Source: Clostridium pasteurianum BC1
GTDB lineage: Bacteria > Bacillota > Clostridia > Clostridiales > Clostridiaceae
DNA: 64,000 bases
Direction: 5' to 3'
Assembly: GCF_000389635.1 (NCBI RefSeq)
Contig: NC_021182.1
Location: forward strand, 1,240,001-1,304,000
Made by a program: the position numbers and the translations under genes
The notes under the pieces: model-generated
The model's database searches: none
What the model was told of the DNA's origin: nothing
What the model saw: the letters and a program-made list of their open reading frames with translations, nothing else
Shown here: positions 45,253-53,321 of the stretch, in pieces
Layout of the letters: every line of letters begins with the position of its first letter
How positions within the stretch are numbered: the first letter of the stretch is position 1

Positions 45253-45460
45253 AAAAACCCTCATCTCAAAAAGAGACGAAGGTTAAACTCCGTGGTACCA
45301 CTCTAATTAGGTAAGAACCTCACTTTACAATATAACGGTTTTAACCGTACTGCTTTTTGGCAGCAATGCTCCCAAGTGAGTTCATATATTATCATCACTG
45401 TCTTTCAGCAAAACAACAGCTCTCTTTAGATGATTTCAATATTACTATTCTTGTTCAAAG
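45253..45460 (-). ncRNA. T-box leader of leuS (Leu CTC specifier)
   Basis: On the reverse strand the T-box sequence AGAGTGGTACCACGG (complement of 45291-45305) is present, followed by a terminator (AACCTTCGTCTC, then GAGATGAGGGTTTTTTT, 45253-45287). In stem I the specifier region reads GAACTCACTTGGGAGC, giving CTC (45378-45380 on the + strand, complement), a leucine codon. Uncharged tRNA-Leu would stabilise the antiterminator and switch leuS on. Confidence 0.93.
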
Positions 45461-45489
45461 CAAAATATAAAAATATATTTACACCAATA

Positions 45490-45520
45490 AATTATAGATT
45501 ATATATCATATATTGTCAAT
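45490..45520 (-). promoter_or_regulatory. Promoter of the leuS T-box transcript
   Basis: On the reverse strand TTGACA, a 17-base spacer and TATAAT, both hexamers perfect. It lies about 50 bases upstream of the T-box stem I. Confidence 0.85.
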
Positions 45521-45540
45521 ACAATTTAAAAAGCCAAATT

Positions 45541-45841
45541 AAAAGTAATAAGTATTGGTATTTTAGCATATTTTTAATTGTTTAATAATAATTTATTTTC
45601 AGATGACTTATACATTTTTAAGATAAGCTATTACTTGTAAAAATAAGGAAGATAAATGAGCTAGTGTATTAAAGATGAAACTATAAGTTGATTAATACAT
45701 CAGTATTTTATTGTTTTAATATGAAAAATTCAACATAAGATGGTATAATTTTTGTAAAAAATTACATATTTGTCTATTATGAAATCTATATCACATCTTT
45801 AAAGTGTTATTTTTACATAGATAAAAGAAAGAGGTATTGAT
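45541..45841. other. AT-rich divergent promoter region
   Basis: About 300 bases between the leuS promoter and the siderophore-synthetase gene. A TGGTATAAT extended -10 at about 45740-45748 is the best promoter candidate for the downstream gene. I looked for a Fur box and saw no convincing one. Confidence 0.45.
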
Positions 45842-47800
45842 ATGAATTTTAATAATAAGATCCCCTTAAAATCAGATGACTATGACATGAATCAAGAGGA
45901 AAAAAAGATTTTTAAATGGGCAATGGAAAATAAATTTTCAGAAGGAAATATTTTAAAATGCCTTTACCAGGCTAGGCTAAATTCTATTTCACGGTTTTTA
46001 AGCAGTTTTCTAAGAGAATTTTCCACAGAAGAAATATTTCAAAAAGTTAATCATGACAATAGTTTAGTTATTGAGAATTACTTGAAAAAAAATAATATTG
46101 CTATGGAAAAAATAGCTAGGATACCTTATTTTACGCAAGAAAAGACTACATTTATAATATTTATAAAAAAAGAGTATGAGCTTAAGAGATTTTTAATTGA
46201 AGAATTTCCAATTTTACTTGAAGATAATAATATAGTTGAAATAAAAAGTACTGATACAGTAATAGATGTATTTAAAAGCATCAGTATTTTAAAGTCTTAT
46301 AATATAGATAAAATAAGTAAGGATCTGCACATAAGTAATGCTCAGCTTTTTATGACAACATTATTAAGATTAAAGAATCTGCATTTGGATAATAAAATCT
46401 ATAGAGATATATTTAGTGGTAATTATAATAGAGATAAAAATGAACTCTTGACTTTTTTCGAGCAATGGTGCATAAATGGGCATTTAATGCATCCCACACC
46501 AAAGTCAAAGCAAGGCTTAACTGTAGATGATTTGATAAAGTATTCACCAGAGGCCAAGAATACTTTTAAGCTGGAACTTATAGCTGTGAAGAGAAATTTA
46601 GCAGTATATAACTCTAACCTTGATTATAATTATGATGATTATATTAGTACTATTTTTAAAGAAAATTATTTAAAATTAAAAAATATATTTAAGGCTTTGG
46701 GATTATCCTGGGAGGATTATTACGTTATACCTGTTCATCCTTGGCAATATTCTCACATAATAAATAATAATATTGAAGTATTGGATAATAAGACATTAAA
46801 TAGCAGCAAAGAATTATTTAAAATAAACGGTGATGTCAATATAGAAGGACGGCCTCTTATTGCTTTTAGATCCTTACTTTTGAAAGGATTAGATAAGTTT
46901 ATAAAATTGCCAATGGAACTTCAGATAACAAGTTCAAGAAGGCATTTGTCTAATAGAGCCTGTCATCATGCAATATATATTTCTAAAATAATCTCTGATA
47001 TAAAACAAAATAAAGGAGTATCAGATAAATTTCAATTTCAAAATGAGGAGAGCAGTATTCATATATCTAAATATATTGGTGTAATATATCGTGAGAGCAT
47101 AGATAGCTTTGTAGGGGAAAATAGTATAGCAATTCCAGCAGCAGCTTTTTATGAGGAGTCTCTAATAAATAAGGATAATACTGTAATAGATGATATACTG
47201 GCAGCATATTTAAAGACTAATGATTTTACAAGCACTAATGAAGCTGTTTTAAAGTTTTTTCAGCAATATACAAGTTTGATGACAACAGATGTAATTAGGC
47301 TGCTGACAGTATATGGCATTGCTTTGGAGGCTCATCTTCAGAACAGTATAATTGTATTGAAAAATTTTTATCCGGAAAAAGTAATTATAAGAGATGCAGA
47401 GGCAATTAACGTATGTCTGGATAGATTAAAAGTGAATTTCCCACAGCATAAATTTTTTAAGAATTCATGGAATGTTATTGAGGGACCTGAAGATTGTCAA
47501 AAGGTAATAATGCATTCTTTAATTATTTCCAATATTGGACAATTTATTTATTATTTATCTGAAAGATATAATATAGATGAAGATACCTTATGGAAAATTG
47601 TAAAAAATATATTCAAATCAATATTTGCATCAATTAAACAAGCTGGATATGAAAAAAATGCATTAGAGGACGAAGAGTATTTATTTCAGCCTTATATATT
47701 CAGTAAAAGCCTTTTTAAAATGAAAATTGAAGACAAATCAGGAAATAAATTTATATATGTAAAACTTCATAATCCCATGTATAAAAATCAAAAAAGCTAA
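45842..47800 (+). CDS. IucA/IucC-family (NIS) siderophore synthetase, orphan
   Basis: This 652-residue protein has the NRPS-independent siderophore synthetase motifs: HPTPKSKQGLTVDDLIKYSP (about 219-238, ATP phosphate binding), VIPVHPWQYSHII (about 297-309), GRPLIAFRSLLL (about 335-346) and KLPMELQITSSRRHLSNRA (about 356-374). The C-terminal FhuF-like part has AHLQNSIIVL (about 500) and RDAEAINVCL. Such enzymes condense citrate or related acids with amines. No transporter, amine-modifying gene or clear Fur box lies beside it, so product and regulation are open. A site AAAGAAAGAGG precedes ATG 45842. Confidence 0.88.
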   Translation: MNFNNKIPLKSDDYDMNQEEKKIFKWAMENKFSEGNILKCLYQARLNSISRFLSSFLREFSTEEIFQKVNHDNSLVIENYLKKNNIAMEKIARIPYFTQEKTTFIIFIKKEYELKRFLIEEFPILLEDNNIVEIKSTDTVIDVFKSISILKSYNIDKISKDLHISNAQLFMTTLLRLKNLHLDNKIYRDIFSGNYNRDKNELLTFFEQWCINGHLMHPTPKSKQGLTVDDLIKYSPEAKNTFKLELIAVKRNLAVYNSNLDYNYDDYISTIFKENYLKLKNIFKALGLSWEDYYVIPVHPWQYSHIINNNIEVLDNKTLNSSKELFKINGDVNIEGRPLIAFRSLLLKGLDKFIKLPMELQITSSRRHLSNRACHHAIYISKIISDIKQNKGVSDKFQFQNEESSIHISKYIGVIYRESIDSFVGENSIAIPAAAFYEESLINKDNTVIDDILAAYLKTNDFTSTNEAVLKFFQQYTSLMTTDVIRLLTVYGIALEAHLQNSIIVLKNFYPEKVIIRDAEAINVCLDRLKVNFPQHKFFKNSWNVIEGPEDCQKVIMHSLIISNIGQFIYYLSERYNIDEDTLWKIVKNIFKSIFASIKQAGYEKNALEDEEYLFQPYIFSKSLFKMKIEDKSGNKFIYVKLHNPMYKNQKS

Positions 47801-47821
47801 GATTTTTAAATCTTAGCTTTT
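47790..47821. terminator. Bidirectional terminator between siderophore gene and tRNA-Gln
   Basis: AAAAAGCTAAGATTT and AAATCTTAGCTTTTT form a 15-bp stem. It overlaps the end of the upstream gene and serves the convergent tRNA. Confidence 0.85.
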
Positions 47822-47898
47822 TGGCTGCCCTAGCAGGACTCGAACCCACACAATGCCTGAGCCAGAATCAGGTGCCTTACCAATTTGGCTATAGGGCA
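47822..47898 (-). tRNA. tRNA-Gln (anticodon CTG)
   Basis: On the reverse strand the acceptor TGCCCTA pairs with TAGGGCA, followed by G73 and an encoded CCA. The anticodon stem CCTGA/TCAGG encloses the loop TTCTGGC, anticodon CTG, reading CAG. U1-A72 and G73 are normal for bacterial tRNA-Gln. The T-loop is TTCGAGT. It is 77 nt including CCA. The T stem contains two wobble pairs, slightly unusual. Confidence 0.9.
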
Positions 47899-47913
47899 TT
47901 AGCGACAATTAAT

Positions 47914-47941
47914 ATTCTATCAGTTTTTTAGCAAATGTCAA
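47914..47941 (-). promoter_or_regulatory. Promoter of tRNA-Gln
   Basis: On the reverse strand TTGACA (47936-47941), 16 bases, TAGAAT (47914-47919), ending 16 bases before the tRNA. Confidence 0.75.
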
Positions 47942-48045
47942 TACAATATAGATGAAAAAATTTCTAAATAAATAAAAAGTAATTTCAGATATAATTAAGA
48001 GTATTTTTAGTATGGCAGATAACCACATTAAAAATGCTCTCGTTA

Positions 48046-48564
48046 CTATTTTAGTCTTTTCAAATAGTTTTTACCCACATAAGAGATAAATAAAGTTAAA
48101 GCGTAGTCATAAAGTAGAAAAATAATTTCCACTGCAATTATTAAAAGGGCAATGGGAAACTTTGTTGCTGCTATTATATCCACCACAAATATCAATTTAT
48201 AGATAAGATAGATAATTACAGCACATATGTTAGCAAATAGAATTTTTAATAATATTTCAATAGGCAGTTTATTGATTTTCTCTATATAGTATTTTATAAA
48301 GCCATAGCTTCCAAAGAATATTATATAGGATAATACATTTAATTTTATTCCCAGCAGCAGAAGGGATAATAGTGAGGTAGCTGCATAAATAGTAACGCTA
48401 TTTCTTAAATTGGTAGTGATTATGGAAATAGGAATTATACAGGAAACTATTATAAGAATAAAGAATTTATTTGTAGGTAATATATTGGAGATATATATAA
48501 ATAACAGTGATAGTGCTGTATATAATCCTCCTTTAGTTATATTACTGGTTTTTGTTTTCGCCAT
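48046..48564 (-). CDS. Polytopic membrane protein, function unknown
   Basis: This 172-residue protein starts at MAKTKTSNITKGGLYTALS (ATG 48564) behind AGGAGG (48572-48577); the frame extends upstream into the J-domain gene but without a site. It has about five membrane helices (roughly residues 14-60 in two or three, 70-90, 108-128 and 135-160). The N-terminal KGGLYTALSLLFIYISNILP resembles small clostridial membrane proteins sometimes compared with ECF S-components, but I do not claim that role. The gene follows a J-domain gene and a DUF5685 gene in one direction, a likely operon. Confidence 0.8.
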   Translation of the reverse strand: MAKTKTSNITKGGLYTALSLLFIYISNILPTNKFFILIIVSCIIPISIITTNLRNSVTIYAATSLLSLLLLGIKLNVLSYIIFFGSYGFIKYYIEKINKLPIEILLKILFANICAVIIYLIYKLIFVVDIIAATKFPIALLIIAVEIIFLLYDYALTLFISYVGKNYLKRLK

Positions 48565-48581
48565 ACAAGTTAACCTCCTAA

Positions 48582-49199
48582 CTAGCAGCCTCCACCCATA
48601 CAATCACACATCTGTTCTGCACACCATATGCTTATACAAATACTGCAGCAATCATCTCTATCGTTTCTTCCTCTATTAAAATAGGGCTCTCTATAGGTGC
48701 TATTTCTCTGATTAAGAGATTGAAAGGCATTTCTGTATTCAGGGTTTTGAGGGCTTAAATTATACGCCATACTTATATAAGTATAGGCATTATCATACCA
48801 GCCTTTTTTCATGCAAACACTGCCCATTAGAAAATTCCATTCTGCATCTCTTACCTTTATACCAGTTAATTTCTGCTCTGCTGAATCTAAATTACCATTA
48901 TTTATATCCATTCGTATGGAATTATATAAATCAGCATTATTGCCAGTGGACTGTGAACTGTAGCTTTGATTATAATTTGTACTGTTATTATTATAGCTAT
49001 TTTGACTTGAACTATGATTCTTTAAAAGATAATCATAAGCTTCATTTATCTCTCTCATCTTTTCTTCTGCAAGATCCTTTAATGGATTATTACCATATTG
49101 GTCAGGATGATATTTTTTTGCTAATTCTCTATAAGCCTTTTTTATTTCTGCTTCGGAAGCACCTTCCTTTATCTCAAGTACCTCATAGGGATTTCTCAT
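48582..49199 (-). CDS. J-domain protein with TPR-like middle and cysteine-rich tail
   Basis: This 205-residue protein has an N-terminal J domain (about 1-62) with the essential HPD motif in [11 protein letters not shown], which stimulates DnaK-type Hsp70 ATPase. A Ser/Asn/Tyr-rich linker (62-85) follows, then a tetratricopeptide-like helical part (about 88-160: [26 protein letters not shown]). The tail holds eight Cys among its last 22 residues ([17 protein letters not shown], then DCMGGGC) and could bind metal or a membrane surface. No DnaJ zinc-finger is present. It is not the main DnaJ. GAGGAGG lies nearby upstream. Confidence 0.9.
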   Translation of the reverse strand: MRNPYEVLEIKEGASEAEIKKAYRELAKKYHPDQYGNNPLKDLAEEKMREINEAYDYLLKNHSSSQNSYNNNSTNYNQSYSSQSTGNNADLYNSIRMDINNGNLDSAEQKLTGIKVRDAEWNFLMGSVCMKKGWYDNAYTYISMAYNLSPQNPEYRNAFQSLNQRNSTYREPYFNRGRNDRDDCCSICISIWCAEQMCDCMGGGC

Positions 49200-49330
49200 T
49201 TATTGTTTCCTCCTCGCATTTATGTAAGCATTATTATATTTTAAATTACATTTTCATATACAATGTAGTAAACTTTAAGTCTTCTCTTTTAATCTTAACA
49301 AATTAACTGTAAAAATACCATTTAAATTGC

Positions 49331-49384
49331 ATCCAAGGATAGAATTTCCCCAAAATTGCACCTCACATGGGTGTGATTCTTGGA
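49331..49384 (-). other. Imperfect stem-loop between DUF5685 and J-domain genes
   Basis: CCAAGAATCACACCCATGTG on the reverse strand can pair in part with the downstream AATTCTATCCTTGG, with an inner CACACCCA/GAGGTG pairing. It may attenuate or process the transcript. The evidence is weak. Confidence 0.3.
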
Positions 49385-49398
49385 ATAAACGGATAAAA

Positions 49399-50262
49399 TC
49401 ATACAACTGGGGTGATAAAAACCTTCTCCATTTTCTCTAAAAGACCAAGCTGTAATATATTGTAGAGAATATCCTTGTTGGTTTTAAGGGGAAGTTTATT
49501 AAGACATTCAAAGCAACCTCTTGCACAGGTAACTAATATGAAATCTATTCTATCCTTTATGGAAGCTTTGAATTCTTTAAAGGGTAAATTTTCAGCGTTA
49601 AAAATATTATTTATGGCATTAAATTTACCTTTCTTCATATCCTCCTCTAAATCATCAAAGGCATCTATTATATATATCCATTTACCTAGATTATATCCAA
49701 GGGTATAAAGCGTATCCTTATAATCTTGCAATTTAGGATAGGAACTAAGTACAAAGGCTGTAAGCTCTGCAAAGGGATGAGAAAGTTCATCTATGGTAAT
49801 ATTATCTACAGTATCTTCTAATTTATATAATTCATTTAACTTTTCCTTTATGAAATTACTATGTTTTTTAAGATTATCTGGAAATTTCTTAAAGTAATTT
49901 TTTAGGAAGAAGGCAGATAAGCTACTCAGCTTTGATTTATCATCTTTCACGTCATCTGTCAGTTTAAAATATACCAGTGCTACATTTAAGAAACTGGCAT
50001 AGTCCAGTGCTGAATTATTAATTATAAAATTCCTTTTTTTAACGGGATGAGCTATGCAGTTTCCATAATGAAGCTCACAGGGTTCTTTCTCTAAAGCATC
50101 AAGAAGAATTGCTACAAAGGTCATATCGTAATTTACGATAAACCTTGGAAGAGTTCCATAATTCTTTTTTATAGAGAGACAAAGACCACAATAATAAGCT
50201 TTAAATTTCTCATAATCTTTTATCTTAAGTTCACCCTTTGAGGGTAGTACATATCCAAACAT
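49399..50262 (-). CDS. DUF5685-family protein
   Basis: This 287-residue all-helical protein begins MFGYVLPSKGELKIKDYEKF and contains YYCGLCLSIKKNYGTLPRF (about 28-46), the hallmark of the DUF5685 family, and KWIYIIDAFDDLEEDMKKGKFNAI (about 193-216). The DxxDDxxED-like acidic cluster recalls all-alpha isoprenoid/trans-prenyl enzymes, but catalysis is unproven. In clostridia this family is often found beside J-domain genes, as here. It lies upstream of them in the same direction. GGAGC-type site before ATG 50262. Confidence 0.82.
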   Translation of the reverse strand: MFGYVLPSKGELKIKDYEKFKAYYCGLCLSIKKNYGTLPRFIVNYDMTFVAILLDALEKEPCELHYGNCIAHPVKKRNFIINNSALDYASFLNVALVYFKLTDDVKDDKSKLSSLSAFFLKNYFKKFPDNLKKHSNFIKEKLNELYKLEDTVDNITIDELSHPFAELTAFVLSSYPKLQDYKDTLYTLGYNLGKWIYIIDAFDDLEEDMKKGKFNAINNIFNAENLPFKEFKASIKDRIDFILVTCARGCFECLNKLPLKTNKDILYNILQLGLLEKMEKVFITPVV

Positions 50263-50327
50263 AGCGGCTCCTTTTTCTTATATATACATATACAAGTTTT
50301 AAATTTACCATATGGAATACTAGAAGG

Positions 50328-50876
50328 TTATTTGTTTGATGCTTCTTTAAGTATTTCGTATATGGTTTTTGAAGTAGTATCTTCCATGGTGTAACCTAAA
50401 AGTTGTACTATTTCCTTTAATTCATTTTCTTCATTAGTTTCAATTTCAATATAAGGGAAGGGACAAAAGGATTTATCATTTATGTCTATTTCCACTAAAG
50501 TATTTTTATATTTATAGCTTTCTCTAGATTTTTTTATGCTGCTTTTAAGTATTAGACCAAGAGACAAGAATATATCATTACCTATATCACCATTACTTAT
50601 GATAACTTCATTCTCTTCCATAATTTTATATTTTTCCTGACTTATAAGTTTTTTTGTAGTCATATAATAGCGTGTTTCATTTTTTAATAAATCTTCTATA
50701 ACTCTGATTCTAGCGTAGCCCTTTTCTTTAAGTAGTCTATTATCAGGAAAGTCATATAAATTATTAATTTGATTTTCCATTTTTACTCTTTCAGCTTTTA
50801 TGTTAAGTAGTTTACTTCTTATTTCATCTACATTTATATGTATTATCTTTGTTTCCAGTTCTTTCAAAAATTTCAC
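50328..50876 (-). CDS. CYTH-domain protein
   Basis: This 182-residue protein has the CYTH (CyaB/thiamine triphosphatase) pattern: ELETKIIHINVDEIRSKLLN at the N-terminus, RYYMTTKKL as a phosphate-binding Lys/Arg strand, RESYKYKNTLVEIDIND (about 119-135) and FPYIEIETNEENELKEIVQLL (about 139-159). CYTH proteins bind triphosphate-containing substrates within a beta tunnel. Thiamine triphosphatase, class IV cyclase or inorganic triphosphatase activity are all possible. It stands alone. Start: ATG 50876 after AGAGGTG. Confidence 0.85.
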   Translation of the reverse strand: MKFLKELETKIIHINVDEIRSKLLNIKAERVKMENQINNLYDFPDNRLLKEKGYARIRVIEDLLKNETRYYMTTKKLISQEKYKIMEENEVIISNGDIGNDIFLSLGLILKSSIKKSRESYKYKNTLVEIDINDKSFCPFPYIEIETNEENELKEIVQLLGYTMEDTTSKTIYEILKEASNK

Positions 50877-50967
50877 CTCTTAATCCGTCATAAGGACAGT
50901 TTAAATTCATATTTTTACATGCCTCAAATAATATTCATTGATATTATAACATAGTGGAATTAAATAA

Positions 50968-51030
50968 GGCATCTGAAAATAAATAATAAGTTACAAAATA
51001 GACTAGTATACTGACTAATTATGTAAAAAC
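50968..51030 (+). repeat. Family D short element (D5)
   Basis: The left end GGCATCTGAAAATAAATAAT is followed by AAGTTACAAAATAGACTAG and TATACTGACTAATTATGTAA. The right terminus is degenerate. It lies in the promoter region of the DUF6106-like gene. Confidence 0.65.
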
Positions 51031-51102
51031 TTATAAGTTTAGATTAAAAGATTGATATGATATAATTAAGTATATTTAAATGTTAGACGAGGGGGATAAA
51101 TA

Positions 51103-51606
51103 ATGAATGATTTTTATGAACAATTTGTGGGTAGGAAAGACAGCAGATTATATAATTATATTAAGTTTTTAATGTATGCTACTAGTTTTATAGCCTTAGT
51201 TTTTTTCGCCATAATGAAGATTATAGGTTTTATTATATTTGCTGTAATAGCAGTTCTTATTTTTGTTGCCAGGAGAAAGTTATATGTGGAATATGAATAT
51301 AGCTTTACTAATGGAGAAATAGATATTGATAAGATAATAGATAAAAACAATAGAAAAACAGCAGCTAATTTCCAAATAAGAGATATTGAACTCATGGCAA
51401 AGGCAGAAAGTGATTTTGTAAAGTCTAGCGACTTTAAGTATGACAAAGAACTGAATTGTTATAATAATTGTAATAATAGCGATATTTACAGTATATTAAC
51501 AGTTTGCAATCAGGAAAAATTAAGAATAAACTTTGGGCCGGATAAGAAATTTATAGAAGTATGCTTTTCGATGAACCCTAGAAAAGTAAAAACATCCTTA
51601 AGATAA
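51103..51606 (+). CDS. DUF6106-like membrane-associated protein
   Basis: This 167-residue protein reads NDFYEQFVGRKDSRLYNYIK, then two adjacent membrane helices (about 22-58), then EYEYSFTNGEIDIDKIIDKN and a soluble domain ending CFSMNPRKVKTSLR. This matches the clostridial DUF6106 pattern of unknown function. It precedes the nucleoid-associated gene by 25 bases and is probably co-transcribed. GAGGGGG lies before ATG 51103. Confidence 0.75.
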   Translation: MNDFYEQFVGRKDSRLYNYIKFLMYATSFIALVFFAIMKIIGFIIFAVIAVLIFVARRKLYVEYEYSFTNGEIDIDKIIDKNNRKTAANFQIRDIELMAKAESDFVKSSDFKYDKELNCYNNCNNSDIYSILTVCNQEKLRINFGPDKKFIEVCFSMNPRKVKTSLR

Positions 51607-51631
51607 TCATAAACAATTTGGAGGGAATAAT

Positions 51632-52669
51632 TTGGAATACATTAATGAGGTTAATTTGAATGAAGCCATCCTTCATGTGTTAGACAACAATGGTGATGAG
51701 CCCATCTACGATGAATACACATTGGAGCTTTCAGATGAAACCTATGAATATATATTAAAACATATACAAAAATCTCTAAAAGATGAAGAATTAAAATATG
51801 CAGTATTTAATAGTGAAAGAAACATTGTTAAGGAGCTTTCACAGGAATATCTAAGTGGTCAGGGAGCTTTCATAGCTATATCTAAAGAAATAGCAAAGCA
51901 GCTTTTTATATTAATGAAGTCAAATGGGAATATACCATCTTGTGATCTCATAGTAGTATCTATATCTACAGAATTTGGGCCTATGCTGGCACTTTTAAAA
52001 ATGGATTATGTTAAAAATTACACTCACAATATAGAATTTTTGGAGGATAAAATAGGAATAAATATAATACCTCAATTTATAGGCCTCCCGTCTGGAGGAC
52101 AGAGACTTCAAAAATGCGCTTTTATAAAGCCTATTTTAGATGAGAACAGTTTTGATTTAATGCTTATAGATAAGCAGAGTAAAACTAAAGATGGTGAAGA
52201 CTATGGTTCAAATTATTTTATAAGTAATTTTTTGGGCTGCACTGTGGTTGAGAATGAGAGAGATGTTACCCGTAATTTTATTAAGACAGCTGAAAAGTGG
52301 ACAAGAAATAATTTAAAGGATAATGCGGAAGCAGCAGAGGTTGTCAGATCTTCTCTTAAGAAAAAACTTAAGCAGGAGGATAAAATTGATATTAATGAAT
52401 TTTCTCAGGATGTTTTTGGTGAAAGTAAAGATGTAGCAGAAAATTTTGTTCAATATGTTAAGGAACAAGGTGTAGGCGAGCATGTAGAGGTTGATAAACA
52501 GTGGGTAGAGAATAAGCTAAAGAGAGTACGCCTCAAAATAGACAAGGATATTGATGTCTATATAAATGAAGAGACTTATGATGATAGTTCAAGGTTTGAA
52601 ATTGTGAGAAATGGTGATGGAACAATAAATATAGTTATTAAGCATATTAAGAATTATATAGAGAAATAA
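51632..52669 (+). CDS. Nucleoid-associated protein (NdpA/YejK family)
   Basis: This 345-residue soluble protein begins EVNLNEAILHVLDNNGDEPI (about 5-24), the typical NdpA opening, followed by LIVVSISTEFGPMLALLKMD (about 108-127) and LIDKQSKTKDGEDYGSNYFI. It should bind the nucleoid, though the exact role in clostridia is unknown. The start is TTG 51632 after GGAGGGA with seven bases spacing. It forms a short operon with the DUF6106-like gene. Confidence 0.86.
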   Translation: MEYINEVNLNEAILHVLDNNGDEPIYDEYTLELSDETYEYILKHIQKSLKDEELKYAVFNSERNIVKELSQEYLSGQGAFIAISKEIAKQLFILMKSNGNIPSCDLIVVSISTEFGPMLALLKMDYVKNYTHNIEFLEDKIGINIIPQFIGLPSGGQRLQKCAFIKPILDENSFDLMLIDKQSKTKDGEDYGSNYFISNFLGCTVVENERDVTRNFIKTAEKWTRNNLKDNAEAAEVVRSSLKKKLKQEDKIDINEFSQDVFGESKDVAENFVQYVKEQGVGEHVEVDKQWVENKLKRVRLKIDKDIDVYINEETYDDSSRFEIVRNGDGTINIVIKHIKNYIEK

Positions 52670-52686
52670 ATTCTCAGTAGTAAAAA

Positions 52687-53270
52687 GGGGCGAACTAACT
52701 ATAAAGATTGATCAAACTAATAGATGGTGATTTTAAATCGTTAACAAGTGAAAGCTTTTCACCTTGCTTACGCGGTGAAAAAGTGAAAGATTGCCGCTGG
52801 AGCGTCAAAGTGAAAGATTTAACCTTGGCTTCGCCTCGGTTAAAAGTGAAAGAATTCACGTGGTGAATAGTGAAGGGTGCTTTTTCTCCACTGCGTTACG
52901 AAAAAAGCCTTATAAATAAAAATTTAATGATTATATGATTATGGAAGTTCAAATATGTTTTTAGACCGGTAGGTCGTTGGAATAGTTGAATTATCCAATA
53001 TTGTAAGCCTAAAACTCTATAAGATAATATCATATTAGTATAATACAATTGGTCCTACGGACTATAAAATAACTATTTGAATGTTTTTGTTTTAAATTTT
53101 TTCGTAGAGAAGCGGAGAAAAAATATCCTTTACTTTTGGCGTAGCCAAATCTTTCATTTTTAACGAGCGGAGCGACGTTAAAGCTTTCACTGGTTAATGA
53201 ACAAAAACAATCAAGTTAATTCGTACTTTTCTTATATTGTTCAATATTCTCAATTAGATGGATCATCAAT
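52687..53270. repeat. Family B composite: GTGAAAG-hairpin modules in inverted arrangement (B2)
   Basis: The left part (52687-52920) starts like the copy at 17083 and strings hairpins separated by GTGAAAG: TTTTCACC...GGTGAAAA, TTGCCGC...GCGTCAA, ATTTAACC TTGGCTTCGCCTC GGTTAAA, ATTCACGTGGTGAAT, and CTTTTTCTCC ACTGCGTTACG AAAAAAG. The right part (about 53095-53215) holds the same type of modules on the reverse strand (GTGAAAGCTTTAACG..., GATTTGGCTACGCCAAA). Between them 180 AT-rich bases show no ORF. This fills the 640-bp gap between two genes. Confidence 0.8.
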
Positions 53271-53321
53271 AGAATTTATGTTATGGATATAAAAAAGTAT
53301 AAAAATTAAGAGGTGAATAAT

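Noticed and set aside
45720-45841. Fur box upstream of the siderophore synthetase
   Set aside because: No 19-bp GATAATGATAATCATTATC-like palindrome comparable to that at 4129 could be found.
52687-53270. Possible CRISPR array because of the repeated GTGAAAG
   Set aside because: The repeated unit is only 7-8 bases, spacings vary, and the intervals are themselves palindromes; no cas gene is in the window.
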